A stretch of 39,707 nucleotides of DNA from Clostridia bacterium. Lineage in GTDB: Bacteria > Bacillota > Clostridia > Christensenellales > Aristaeellaceae. Every line of letters starts with the position of its first letter. Within the stretch, counting starts at the first letter, position 1. Where the stretch lies: NCBI GenBank assembly GCA_017534885.1, contig JAFXVR010000066.1:1-39707 (forward strand), read 5' to 3'. The notes below the pieces were generated by a model. It was given only the letters and a program-made list of their open reading frames with translations, was not told where the DNA came from and made no database searches. Positions 23,040 to 31,385 of this stretch are shown here, in pieces. The position numbers were made by a program, and so were the translations under genes.

Positions 23040-23157
23040 AACCGTCACTTCCCTTGAAATGCTCTCATCAATTGCTCTTCTCAAAAGGAGCGGCCGGCGG
23101 TCAGTGGGATGGAGCAATCCAACAACCACGATCCGCCGGCCACTCAGCCAGTCAGGA

Positions 23158-25149
23158 TCAGTCCGTCAGGCCGGTCACGTTGAAGGTGACGGTGATGGCG
23201 GCGCCGGCGCCCGGCACGGTGTAGCCGAAGGGATCTTCGGAGCGGTTGTACTGGTCGATGATGACGATGCGCACATACTCGCCGGAGACGTCCACGTCGG
23301 TGTAATCCTGGGTGGCGCTCTCGCCGATCTTCACGCGCACGTTGTCGATGGTGACATAGCCTTCCTTCACCAGTTTGGAGGGCAGCTCGGTGGAGACGTA
23401 CAGCAGACGGAAGAAGCTGTCGGTGCCGAAGCCCATGTCGCCGGTGGTCAGGCTCACGCTGTACTCGCCCTCATTGCTCAGCAGGGCGTCCGTGAAGCTT
23501 CCGCCGTAATCCACCGCGTTGTTGTCGGCGTCCCAGCCGGTCAGGCGGCTGAAGTAGCCCTCGTGATCCGCGTCGTCGCGGCCGTAGGTGTCGTTCCAGG
23601 AATTGCGGAAGATGTAGCTCTCGGTCTGTACGCCGATGTAAGCGTTGTAGTCGGCCTTCTGCAGCTCGGCGGCCTCCTCCTCGGTCAGGGGCGCGTCGGT
23701 GGCCTTGGCGGCAGGCTTGCCGTAAATGTAGTCGAAGGTGACCTCGATGCTCTTCACGGCGGCAAAGGCGTCCTTGTCCACGATGATGGCGGAAGCGGCT
23801 TCCAGGATGCCGTCGGCGCGGCGGGCTTCAGCGGGCAGGTCGGTGACCCACTCGTTGTACAGGTTCTCGCGGGTGGTCACGCCGTCGTCGCTGGTGGTGA
23901 AGCCACGGCCCACCTCGATGGATTCGCCGTTGATCTTCACGTCGGTCACGTCGATGAAGTAGCCCGCAAAGGTCTTCTCACCGTTGACGATGCCCACGGC
24001 GGAGAAGGCCAGGCCGGCGGACTCCTCCGCGAACTCCAGGCCGATGGTGTAGGTGCCCTGTCCGTCCACGGTGGCGTTCATGGCCGTCACACCCTCTGGC
24101 GCGTCGCCGCCCCAGTACTGCACGGACCAGTCCGCGTTGGCGAACATGATGTAGGCGGTGTCGGTGACGGGCAGCAGGCTGAAGTCGATCTCCACGGACT
24201 TGACCGCCGCGAAGGCTTCCTTGTCCACCGCGATGGGGGAGGCGCCCTCCAGGCTGCCGTCAAAGCTGCGGGCGTCGGCGGGCAGCTCGCTGACCCACTC
24301 GTTGTACAGGTTCATGCGGGTGGTGACGCCGTCGTCGGAGGAGGTGTAGCCCTTCGCCGCCTCGATGGCCTCGCCGTTCACGCGGATCTCGTTGATCTTC
24401 AGATAAGCGCCGGGATAGGTCTTTTCGCCGCTGACAATGCCCAGGGCGGAGAAGGCCAGGCCGGCGGACTCCTCCGCAAAGGCGAGGCCCACAGTGTAAT
24501 CGCCGAAGCCGTGAATGACCGCGTTGGCGGCCGTCACGCCCTCGGGCGCGTCGCCGCCCCAGTACTGCACGGACCAGTCCGCGTTGGCATACATGATGTA
24601 CGCGGTGTCCACGCCAAAGCGGTGCAGGGCGAAGTCGATCTCCACGGACTTGACCGCCGCGAAGGCTTCCTTGTCCACCACGATGGGGGAGGCGCCTTCC
24701 AGGCTGCCGTCAAAGCTGCGGGCGTCGGCGGGCAGCTCGCTGACCCACTCATTGTACAGGTTCATGCGGGTGACCACCCCGTCGTCCGAGGAGGTGTAGC
24801 CCTTGGTGAAGGCGATGCTCTCGCCGTTCACGCGGATGTCCTTCACCTCGATCTTGTACTCGGGGAAGGCGATCTCGCCGGCGTCAATGCCGATGGCGGC
24901 AAAGGCCAGACCGGCGGACTCGTTCTCGAAGGTCAGGCCGATGGTGTACTCGCCCTCGCCCGTCACGAGCGCGTTGGCCGCCTGAACGCCCTCCGCGTCC
25001 GATCCCCAGTACTGGGTGCTCCAGTCCGCGTTGGCGAACATGATGTAGGCGTTCATTCCAGTCCCTTCCTCAGCCGCCGCGGCTGTCCAGAGACCGGTCA
25101 GCATGGTCAGCGCCAGCACAAAGGCCAGCAGGGTCTTCACTTGCTTCAT
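23158..25149 (-). CDS. Secreted module-array protein (glycan-binding repeats)
   Basis: 663 residues from ATG 25149 (AGGAGGTTGCACC upstream). Signal peptide about 1-26. Three tandem modules of about 148 residues (33-179, 182-329, 331-476), each with YIMFANADWSxQYW, a GxGxYTxGLxF strand, FxAxGIxxGE, a YTSSDDGVxTRxNLYNEWV motif and a DKxAFAAVKSxEIxF end. After an acidic/Ala linker a diverged fourth module spans about 502-660. No catalytic domain, sortase motif, dockerin or SLH repeat is visible. The same module is attached to the GH5 enzyme, so this is likely a soluble or cell-associated glycan-capture protein. First gene of the operon; its promoter is at 25187-25215. Confidence 0.8.
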   Translation of the reverse strand: MKQVKTLLAFVLALTMLTGLWTAAAAEEGTGMNAYIMFANADWSTQYWGSDAEGVQAANALVTGEGEYTIGLTFENESAGLAFAAIGIDAGEIAFPEYKIEVKDIRVNGESIAFTKGYTSSDDGVVTRMNLYNEWVSELPADARSFDGSLEGASPIVVDKEAFAAVKSVEIDFALHRFGVDTAYIMYANADWSVQYWGGDAPEGVTAANAVIHGFGDYTVGLAFAEESAGLAFSALGIVSGEKTYPGAYLKINEIRVNGEAIEAAKGYTSSDDGVTTRMNLYNEWVSELPADARSFDGSLEGASPIAVDKEAFAAVKSVEIDFSLLPVTDTAYIMFANADWSVQYWGGDAPEGVTAMNATVDGQGTYTIGLEFAEESAGLAFSAVGIVNGEKTFAGYFIDVTDVKINGESIEVGRGFTTSDDGVTTRENLYNEWVTDLPAEARRADGILEAASAIIVDKDAFAAVKSIEVTFDYIYGKPAAKATDAPLTEEEAAELQKADYNAYIGVQTESYIFRNSWNDTYGRDDADHEGYFSRLTGWDADNNAVDYGGSFTDALLSNEGEYSVSLTTGDMGFGTDSFFRLLYVSTELPSKLVKEGYVTIDNVRVKIGESATQDYTDVDVSGEYVRIVIIDQYNRSEDPFGYTVPGAGAAITVTFNVTGLTD
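24083..24800. repeat. 450-base internal coding duplication
   Basis: DNA at about 24083-24350 recurs at about 24530-24800, offset 447-450 bases, with long identical tracts (for example from GAAGTCGATCTCCACGGAC at 24181 and 24631). Modules 1 and 2 of the array protein are thus recently copied or homogenised. Confidence 0.85.
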
Positions 25150-25186
25150 GGTGCAACCTCCTGTGAATGATAATGTGCCGAAACAG

Positions 25187-25215
25187 ATTATAGCAAAAAA
25201 TGCGCGGGTTTTCAA
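25187..25215 (-). promoter_or_regulatory. Promoter of the glycan operon
   Basis: Leftward: TTGAAA at 25215-25210, 17 bases, TATAAT at 25192-25187, with TGC ahead of the -10 box. About 38 bases upstream of the array-protein start. Upstream lies AGAAAACGGTTTCT (25229-25242), a near-palindrome differing from the cre consensus at its two end positions, and a direct repeat of ACAGAGAAAA (about 25225 and 25245), which may bind a regulator. Confidence 0.8.
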
Positions 25216-25262
25216 GCAGATTGCACAGAGAAAACGGTTTCTGTACAGAGAAAAAACGACTG

Positions 25263-25282
25263 AAAAAACGGCCCTGCGGCCG
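25263..25282 (-). terminator. Probable terminator after the DUF3427 gene
   Basis: Leftward reading gives CGGCCGCAGGGCCG followed by six T: a short GC hairpin with a T-run, placed between the DUF3427 stop and the next promoter. Confidence 0.6.
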
Positions 25283-25308
25283 CTTGAAAAAGACAGGCGG
25301 GACGGCCC

Positions 25309-26952
25309 TCACCCCACCACCTGCTGCACCTTCCGCAGGTATTTGGCCGGGATTGGCCTTTCCAGCTGCCAGAGGATGTTCATGGGCTTGCTGCCGCTGT
25401 GGCTGACATAGGAAGCCTGGCCCAGGAAGGTGTAAGGCGCGGTGCCCAGGGCATCCTGCTTGAACTCGCGGACGAAGAGCAGCACGCGGCCTCCCTGCGC
25501 GGCGTGATGGATATAGCGCCGGCCGGTGGGGGAATCGGCGGCGGTGGTGGACTGGCTTTGCCAGTGGAAAAGGGTCGGGCTGACGGCGTAATCCTCGTAC
25601 ATGGTGGTGGGGGAGTAGTCTTTGTCACTCTTGTTGAGCGTGATCAGGAACACGTCGATCTTCTTTTCCGGCAGATACAGCACGCCCTGGCGCATGGCGC
25701 TGTAATTCCGGTAGTCCAGGGCGCTCAGCAGCTGGCGCTGGGTGTAGGTGCAGTGCACGTCCAGCGGGCAGTCGAAGCCCAGGTCAGCGGGAGCGTCGAC
25801 AAAGTCGATACAGTTGAACTGGTACCGCAGCAGCTCCATCAGCTCAGACAGCATCACGTGGCTGTCCGCCAGGCTGTACAGTCGCTCCAGCACCTCGTCG
25901 CTGTCCCAGTCATCGGCATAGCTGTCCCAGACCGTCATATAGAACATCCGCATCATCCGCTGCTCCAGGGGCGGCAGGGCGGCGAAATTGATGTCGCCCA
26001 GCCGGGGCAGGATGTTCAGCAGGAAGGTGATCCACCTCCGGGAGTCAAAAGCGGCAAAGCGGTACAGCGCCTTGTTCAGCGCCGCTTCAGCCTCCTCCCG
26101 GAATTCGGGCCGGACTCCGGCCTCCACACACAATCGGGCAAAGGAGAGGCCTTTGCCGTACACATCCCCGGGCGTCAGGTGATGATAACGCAGGAAGGCG
26201 GCAAAGCTCAGCGCCTGGCCGCTGTCCTCCGTGAAGGAGCGGATGCGGCTGACCAGCTCGCCGTGCCCCCGGAAACTGCGGCTGATGTTGTCCAGCACGG
26301 TGCGGGCGGTGTCGTAGCTGACCCTGACTTCCGCGCCGGGCAGGGCGGCCAGCTCATCGACGGCCTTCACCTCCGTGGCGCCCATGTAGGACGTGGTGAT
26401 CACCCGCAGCAAGCCGCCCCGAGCAGCAAAGTCCTTCAGCACGTCGATCAGCAGCCTCAGGCCGCTCCACTTCACAAAGGACACCAGCATATCGATCCGG
26501 TCGGCGCTGGCGATTTCCTTCTGCAGCTCGCTGTACATCTGCGGCTCGTGGGCCGCGCCGGTGAACAGGCTGCTGACCGCCATGGGCGTTTCCGGCCGGG
26601 GCATTGCCGCCGCAGTCAGGCCGGTGATGCGCCCGGGATCATTCTCCCGCAGAATCTGCAGCAGCTTTTCAGCCCGGCTGTCCACGCTCCTTTCCCCCAG
26701 GTCCTCCCGCTGGGCCGCCAGCACCTCCAGCACCTGATTGACCAGGGCGATCCGCTGCGCCTCCTGCTCCTCCGTGCCCGAGGGCATGGCCTCCAGGGCC
26801 GCCCGCACCGCCTCCGCCACATACCCGGCCAGCGCCTGGGGCGCCTCCGCCGCGTCCAGCTTTTCCACAAGCTGGCACGCAGCTGGAACAGAGGCCAGCT
26901 CCCGGGACAGGGACTGGCTGATGATCTGGTCGTACAGGCCGGGATGGAGCAT
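25309..26952 (-). CDS. PLD/DUF3427 protein lacking its helicase core
   Basis: 547 residues; start behind GAAAGGAGACCCGCC. Residues about 1-217 match the N-terminus of the PLD-DEAD/DEAH helicase-DUF3427 family (GLYDQIISQSLSREL, RIDMLVSFVKWSGLRLLIDVL, VITTSYMGATEVKAV, RVSYDTART). In full-length members this is followed by RLHAKAY and a two-domain helicase. Here residue ~218 continues directly with VLDNISRSF and the post-helicase DUF3427 part (YHHLTPGDVYGKGLSFARL, SPTTMYEDYAVSPTLFHWQSQ, FLGQASYVSHSGSKPM). About 450 residues, including the HKD half of the PLD domain and all helicase motifs, appear to be missing in frame. Family recognition is firm; whether this is biological or an assembly artefact is open. 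Confidence 0.8.
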   Translation of the reverse strand: MLHPGLYDQIISQSLSRELASVPAACQLVEKLDAAEAPQALAGYVAEAVRAALEAMPSGTEEQEAQRIALVNQVLEVLAAQREDLGERSVDSRAEKLLQILRENDPGRITGLTAAAMPRPETPMAVSSLFTGAAHEPQMYSELQKEIASADRIDMLVSFVKWSGLRLLIDVLKDFAARGGLLRVITTSYMGATEVKAVDELAALPGAEVRVSYDTARTVLDNISRSFRGHGELVSRIRSFTEDSGQALSFAAFLRYHHLTPGDVYGKGLSFARLCVEAGVRPEFREEAEAALNKALYRFAAFDSRRWITFLLNILPRLGDINFAALPPLEQRMMRMFYMTVWDSYADDWDSDEVLERLYSLADSHVMLSELMELLRYQFNCIDFVDAPADLGFDCPLDVHCTYTQRQLLSALDYRNYSAMRQGVLYLPEKKIDVFLITLNKSDKDYSPTTMYEDYAVSPTLFHWQSQSTTAADSPTGRRYIHHAAQGGRVLLFVREFKQDALGTAPYTFLGQASYVSHSGSKPMNILWQLERPIPAKYLRKVQQVVG

Positions 26953-27015
26953 GGCGGGTCTCCTTTCGCGGGGAATGGATAGGGCAAGACAGCCGGCCTT
27001 TCCCTTAAGAGGTCT

Positions 27016-29310
27016 TCAGCCCTGCGCCACCCAGAGGGCGTTCAGCCCACTGTCCGTCCACACGTACAGGGCGGCGCGGCCGGGGGCGCGGCCCCGGCGG
27101 ACGTACAGGATGGCACGGCCTTCGCGGGTGCCTCTGTAAGGGGCGGCGTAGGGGGTGAGGTCGTCGGGAGCGCCGTTCTCGATGCCCAGCAGGCTGAGGT
27201 CGCCCAGGGGCTGGCAGTGGAGGACTTCGTCCCGGGCGGGATGGCCGTCCGCGTCGGTCAGCAGGACTTCGATCTGCGCCACCGCAAGGCCGTCCGCCGG
27301 AAGCGCCTCCGCGGAGGAACTGAGGGTGAGCCGGGCCGCCGCGCCGGGGGTGAAGAGGCGGTCTTCCGCTGTGCCGGCCTGCACGCGCAGCTCGCCGGGG
27401 GCATAGGGCACATCCCAGACGATGCGGCAGCCGTCCCCGTCAGCCGGGCGCTTTTCGCCTAAGGAGGCGCCGTTCAGGAAAAGCTCGGCGGCGGGGGCGC
27501 TGGTATAGCAGCTCACCCGCATCAGATGGCCTTCTTCCCCCTCCCAGCGGAAGCGCTCGCTCCAGCGCCCGTGCTCATCCGCCGCGTCGGACACCGCCAG
27601 GCGGGCCATGGGCTTGTCCGTCCACAGGGCCTGGCGCTGAGCATACAGGGGCTTCTCAAGACCCGCCAGATCCAGGGCGCCGGCCTGGCTGATGCGCTCC
27701 GGCCAGCCCCGGCACTCGCCGAGAAAGTCGACGCCCGTCCACAGAAACTGCCCGGAGATGTAAGCCTTGTCCCGGATGGCGTACCAGGCGGCGGGGTCGT
27801 GGCTGTTTTCGCTGCCCAGCAGGACGCGCCCGGGCCAGGCCGCGTGGTCGGCCTCATAAAAGTGTTCGCGGTAATTGTAGCCGGAGAGGTCGAGGCAGTC
27901 GGCGAAGCCCGTGCGGTTGCTCAGCTCCGGGAAGGACAGAGCGCTGGTGACGGGCCGGGTGGGGTCGAGGCGGTGCACGATGTCCACCAGCTCCTTGGCC
28001 ACCGCGGCCAGGCGGCTGGCGTCGGGCTTGCGGGGATCGTAGAGGCGCTCGGCGGCGGGCTTGTTGGCGTCGTTGTTGCCCAGGGCCTCCCGGAACAGGG
28101 GCGTGACGTAGGGATCGTTGGGGTAGTCGATCTCGTTGCCGATGCTCCAGAGGATGACGGAGGGGTGGTTCCGGTCCCGGAGCACCATGGCGCTCAGGTC
28201 GCGCTCGTGCCACTCGGGGAAGTCCTCTCCGTAGCCGAAGTGCTTGGGCGGGTACACATTGTGCCCCTGCCACCACTTGTTCTTGACGCCCTCCCACTCG
28301 TCAAAGGCCTCGTCCATCACCAGCAGACCCAGGCTATCGCAGAGATCCAGCAGGCCGGGATCGGGCGGGTTGTGGGCGGTGCGCAGGGCGTTGCAGCCCA
28401 TGGCCTTCAGCTTGTGGAGGCGGCGCTCCCACACGCAGAGCGGCACCGCCGCGCCTAAGCAGCCCGCGTCGTGGTGGACGCAGACGCCCTTCAGCTTGAG
28501 ATTGATGCCGTTGAGGAAGAAGCCCTCGTCCGGGTCAAAGCGGAAGACCCGCAGGCCCACGGTGAGCCGCTCGGTGTCAAGCGCCTGCCCGCCGGAAAGG
28601 GCCTCGGCCTCGAGGGCGTACAGGGCCGGGCTGTCCGGACTCCAGAGCCGGGGCCGGGCAACCGTCAGGTCTGCCGTACCGCTGCTCCCGGCGGATTCCG
28701 CCTCGGCGGCGGTCTGCCCTTCGGCGTTCAGCAGGCGGAAGCGCACCGCCTCCGCGCCCTCGGTCTCATAGTGGACGCGGAGCAGCGCCTTGTCTTCGTC
28801 CGCTGAGAGCGTCTCCGCAAAGAGCCCGTGCTCCCGGAAGCAGACGGGATCGGAGAGGGTCAGCCACACGTCCCGGTCGATGCCCGAGCCCGTGTACCAG
28901 CGGGAGTCCGCCACGTCCTCGTGCTCGGCCCGCACGGCAATCACGTTGTCGCCGGGGCGCAGGAAGGGCGTCACGTCAAAGGAGAAGCCCGTGTAGCCAT
29001 AGGCGTGGGAGCCCAGATAATGGCTGTTGACCCAGACCCGGGCGTGCTTGTACACCCCGTCGAAGGTCAGCCGCAGCCGCTTTCCCGCAATGTCCTCCCC
29101 AAGGGTCAGATGGCGGCGGTACCAGCCCGTGCCGCCCGGCAGGTAGCCCGTGCCGCTGGCGTGGCTTTTGTCAAAGGGAAACATCACCGCCCAGTCGTGG
29201 GGCAGGGTGACCGGCGTCCAGGCCCGGTCGTCATAGCCCATGAAGCCCGCGTCGGGCGCGTCGCCCCAGTGAAAGCGCCAGTCCAGATTCAGATTCCGCT
29301 TTTCCGCCAT
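27016..29310 (-). CDS. Glycoside hydrolase family 2 (beta-galactosidase-like)
   Basis: 764 residues, no signal peptide, hence cytoplasmic. Domain order: sugar-binding domain (about 1-165, LPHDWAVMF, GTGWYRRHL, WYTGSGIDRDVWL), immunoglobulin-like domain, then the barrel with GVCVHHDAGCLGAA, LRTAHNPPD, VMDEAFDEW, WSIGNEIDYP (acid/base Glu393) and LLGSENSHD (nucleophile Glu501). Members cleave beta-galactosides, beta-mannosides or beta-glucuronides; the substrate here is unknown. It may finish degradation of imported oligosaccharides. Ribosome site is weak (GAGGGACAG, partly paired in a short hairpin), so the start is likely but not certain. Confidence 0.9.
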   Translation of the reverse strand: MAEKRNLNLDWRFHWGDAPDAGFMGYDDRAWTPVTLPHDWAVMFPFDKSHASGTGYLPGGTGWYRRHLTLGEDIAGKRLRLTFDGVYKHARVWVNSHYLGSHAYGYTGFSFDVTPFLRPGDNVIAVRAEHEDVADSRWYTGSGIDRDVWLTLSDPVCFREHGLFAETLSADEDKALLRVHYETEGAEAVRFRLLNAEGQTAAEAESAGSSGTADLTVARPRLWSPDSPALYALEAEALSGGQALDTERLTVGLRVFRFDPDEGFFLNGINLKLKGVCVHHDAGCLGAAVPLCVWERRLHKLKAMGCNALRTAHNPPDPGLLDLCDSLGLLVMDEAFDEWEGVKNKWWQGHNVYPPKHFGYGEDFPEWHERDLSAMVLRDRNHPSVILWSIGNEIDYPNDPYVTPLFREALGNNDANKPAAERLYDPRKPDASRLAAVAKELVDIVHRLDPTRPVTSALSFPELSNRTGFADCLDLSGYNYREHFYEADHAAWPGRVLLGSENSHDPAAWYAIRDKAYISGQFLWTGVDFLGECRGWPERISQAGALDLAGLEKPLYAQRQALWTDKPMARLAVSDAADEHGRWSERFRWEGEEGHLMRVSCYTSAPAAELFLNGASLGEKRPADGDGCRIVWDVPYAPGELRVQAGTAEDRLFTPGAAARLTLSSSAEALPADGLAVAQIEVLLTDADGHPARDEVLHCQPLGDLSLLGIENGAPDDLTPYAAPYRGTREGRAILYVRRGRAPGRAALYVWTDSGLNALWVAQG

Positions 29311-29388
29311 AACCGTCTGCCGGAGGCTGTCCCTCCGGCTCCCTCCTTATCGCTTTTTCGCCTGATGGCTATCTGTTTCGCCCCGGCC

Positions 29389-30381
29389 TCATCCGGCTGG
29401 ACGGCCTTTGGCCCGGAGCTCCCCTGCGGAGGGGAAGCCGTAGCCGCCTTCCGCGCGCTCCACCGCCCGGGTGATCGCCCCGCTGACGGTTTCCGCCGCC
29501 AGCAGCCCCGCCAGATCCTGATCCGCCCGCGCCTCCCCGAGGGATACGGCGTAGATGCTGTCGCCGTCCGCGGAGGTGTGCACCGGGCGGATGGAGCGGG
29601 CGAAGCCGTCGTGGGCCATGCCGGCGATCTTGCACAGCTGCGCCTTGTCAAAACGCGCGTTGGTCATCACCACGGCAAGGGTGGTATTGCCGGTGAACTT
29701 GTTGTCCGCCACCTGCGCGGAGGCCTTCATGTAGTCTGAAGTGCTGCGGAGGGCTGTGCGGTCCTCCGTCAGCAGCCCGGCGATCTGCTCCCCGGTTCTC
29801 CAGTCGAAGATGTCGCCCAGGGCGTTGACGACGGCCACCGCGCCGATTTGCAGCGCCCCGATCTGCAGGGCATAGCTGCCGATGCCGGTCTTCATGCAGC
29901 AGGCCATGCCCGCGATCTTGCCCACCGTCGCCCCGCAGCCCGCGCCGAAGCAGCCGTCCCGGTAGTTCGGCGCTTCGAAGGCCAGGCGGGCGGCCTCATA
30001 GCCCATGGTCGCGTCCGGGCGGACGGAGGAATCGCCCACGGTCAGGTCAAAGATGTCCGACTGGGCCACCAGCGGCACCTTTGTCACGCCCACGTCGTAG
30101 CCGATGCCGCGCTCTTCGAGGTATCGCATGACCCCGTTGGCCGTGCCCAGACCGAAGGCGCTGCCGCCCGAGAGGACGATGGCGTGGATGGCCTGGGCAG
30201 ACATCAGGGGATGGAGCAGCTGACTCTCTCTGGAGGCAGGTCCGCCGCCGCGCACGTCCAGCCCGGCGCGCATGCCGCCCTCGCCGATGAACACCGTGCA
30301 GCCCGTCCCGGCCGCTCTGTCCTCGGTCTGCCCGATGCGGATGCCCGCGATGGCCGTCACCGGGATCTCACGCTCCGTCAT
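29389..30381 (-). CDS. P1/DmpA-family peptidase (L-aminopeptidase / D-esterase like)
   Basis: 330 residues from ATG 30381 (GGAGGCTGAAAAC). The family signature is visible: GTGCTVFIGEGGMRAGLDVRGG, HAIVLSGGSAFGL, CFGAGCGATVGK, and the autoprocessing site ...NKFTGNTTLAVVMTNA, with Thr233 as candidate nucleophile of the small subunit. These Ntn-hydrolase-like proteins self-cleave and act as aminopeptidases or amidases. Cytoplasmic, since no signal peptide is seen. It precedes the GH2 gene by 78 bases on the same strand, but a shared role is not evident. Confidence 0.88.
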   Translation of the reverse strand: MTEREIPVTAIAGIRIGQTEDRAAGTGCTVFIGEGGMRAGLDVRGGGPASRESQLLHPLMSAQAIHAIVLSGGSAFGLGTANGVMRYLEERGIGYDVGVTKVPLVAQSDIFDLTVGDSSVRPDATMGYEAARLAFEAPNYRDGCFGAGCGATVGKIAGMACCMKTGIGSYALQIGALQIGAVAVVNALGDIFDWRTGEQIAGLLTEDRTALRSTSDYMKASAQVADNKFTGNTTLAVVMTNARFDKAQLCKIAGMAHDGFARSIRPVHTSADGDSIYAVSLGEARADQDLAGLLAAETVSGAITRAVERAEGGYGFPSAGELRAKGRPAG

Positions 30382-30545
30382 GTTTTCAGCCTCCAGAAAG
30401 TATTTTCGCAGGGTTCGAACCGGGTGAAAAAACAGGCAGACGAATTCAGATTCAGCGGGTGACAACAGACCCGGCTTCTGACCGTCTGCGCTGTCTCATT
30501 TGGGCAGGGGGTGATGGAAAGACCGTCAGCCCTGAGCGGGTCTGC
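30382..30545. other. Gap between peptidase and antitoxin-like gene
   Basis: About 160 bases with no clear promoter, hairpin or gene. Confidence 0.5.
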
Positions 30546-30770
30546 TCATGGGGAAGGAGGATCGATCACGGTTCTGCGGGTGCTGGAGAGAATGACGATG
30601 GGCTTGCGGTTCGGCCGGCTGATGATTTCCTTCATCAGGTCTGCCGCGCCGTCATGAATGTCCGCGATGATCTCCGCGTGTGTCATGGCAGTATGCCGCT
30701 CGGAGTGGTAATCCCGAATCCGCCTGATATCATCCAAATCGAAGCGTTCGCTCACATAGGGTTTATCCAT
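30546..30770 (-). CDS. Antitoxin-like partner of the PIN gene
   Basis: 74 residues. It begins MDKPYVSERFDLDDIRRIRDY with MTHAEIIADIHDGAADLMKEI, resembling the small proteins found directly after PIN-domain genes in Firmicutes and cyanobacteria. Its ATG overlaps the PIN stop by one base (TAATG), so the two were translated together. Neutralisation of the PIN toxin is inference from the pairing; I see no DNA-binding motif. Confidence 0.5.
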   Translation of the reverse strand: MDKPYVSERFDLDDIRRIRDYHSERHTAMTHAEIIADIHDGAADLMKEIISRPNRKPIVILSSTRRTVIDPPSP

Positions 30771-31249
30771 TATTCTCCCTCCCCTTCAACCAGAATGGAC
30801 GGCGGGTAGATCAACAGGTCTTTGTAGCCTTCAAGGGTTGTAATCACTTTCACTCCGCGGACTGTCCTGACATTCACGATATGTTTGAAATTCCATGATG
30901 TGATGATGTCACAGCCGGCGATGATTGCGGCCGCTATATGCTGGCAATCGTCAATGCTTTTCTGTTTCAATATGCCGAAATCGATAAACTTCTCTGCAAG
31001 CGCCATTGTGCTGTCATCTGTTTCAACTATCGTATAGCTGATCTCATCCAGGAATCAATTGAGGATTTCAAGCTTTTCTCGCGGGCATTGGCTGATTTCT
31101 CGGATGACAATGTCGGAAATGTAGACATCAAACTTCTCCTGACGAAACAGTTCCCATAAACAAAGTGTTTCACGCATTCTCTCAGGGGCATCCTGTTGGT
31201 CAAGATAGCTGACAATGGATGTATCCAGATACACCTTCAGCTTGCTCAT
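30770..31249 (-). pseudogene. PIN-domain (VapC-like) gene with an in-frame stop
   Basis: The frame from ATG 31249 reads MSKLKVYLDTSIVSYL ... ISQCPREKLEILN and meets TGA at 31057-31055. The same frame then continues FLDEISYTIVETDDSTMALA ... KSIDDCQHIAAAIIAGCDII, SWNFKHIVNVRTVRGVKVI and ends at 30770. Together the 159 sense codons make a complete PIN domain with the first Asp (YLDTS), the DD pair in KSIDDCQHIA, and SWNFKHI. A single nonsense change therefore splits an otherwise intact toxin gene. A start at ATG 31006 could still yield the C-terminal part. TGA is a normal stop elsewhere in the window. Confidence 0.8.
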
Positions 31250-31291
31250 CAGCCTTCACCTCTTTAATCAAAGCATGTTTCCTTCATCATC

Positions 31292-31320
31292 ATTATATGA
31301 CAGATTTGGCAGGAATACAA
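31292..31320 (-). promoter_or_regulatory. Promoter of the PIN/antitoxin unit
   Basis: Leftward: TTGTAT (31320-31315), 17 bases, TATAAT (31297-31292), about 43 bases before the PIN start codon. Confidence 0.65.
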
Positions 31321-31327
31321 TAGACGC

Positions 31328-31369
31328 CCAAAAACAGGAAGCGGGAGCCCCCAGTCCGGGAGCCCCCGC
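31328..31369 (-). terminator. Terminator of the second sugar ABC operon
   Basis: Leftward RNA: GCGGGGGCTCCC pairs with GGGGGCTCCCGC (12 pairs, two of them G-U) around GGACT, followed by a T-rich stretch with TTTTT. It lies just after the binding-protein stop. Confidence 0.8.
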
Positions 31370-31385
31370 CCGTTATCCATGTGTC

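Noticed and set aside
24083..24800. Repeats as a possible CRISPR array
   Set aside because: The repeat unit is about 450 bases, in frame and coding, with no spacers.
22858..25170. Very long open frame on the plus strand opposite the array protein
   Set aside because: The minus frame has a signal peptide, ribosome site and conserved modules; the plus frame is Val/Gly/His-rich antisense of high-GC coding DNA.
30770..31249. TGA read as a sense codon (recoded genetic code)
   Set aside because: TGA is used as a true stop in many overlapping gene pairs here (ATGA junctions), so recoding is excluded.
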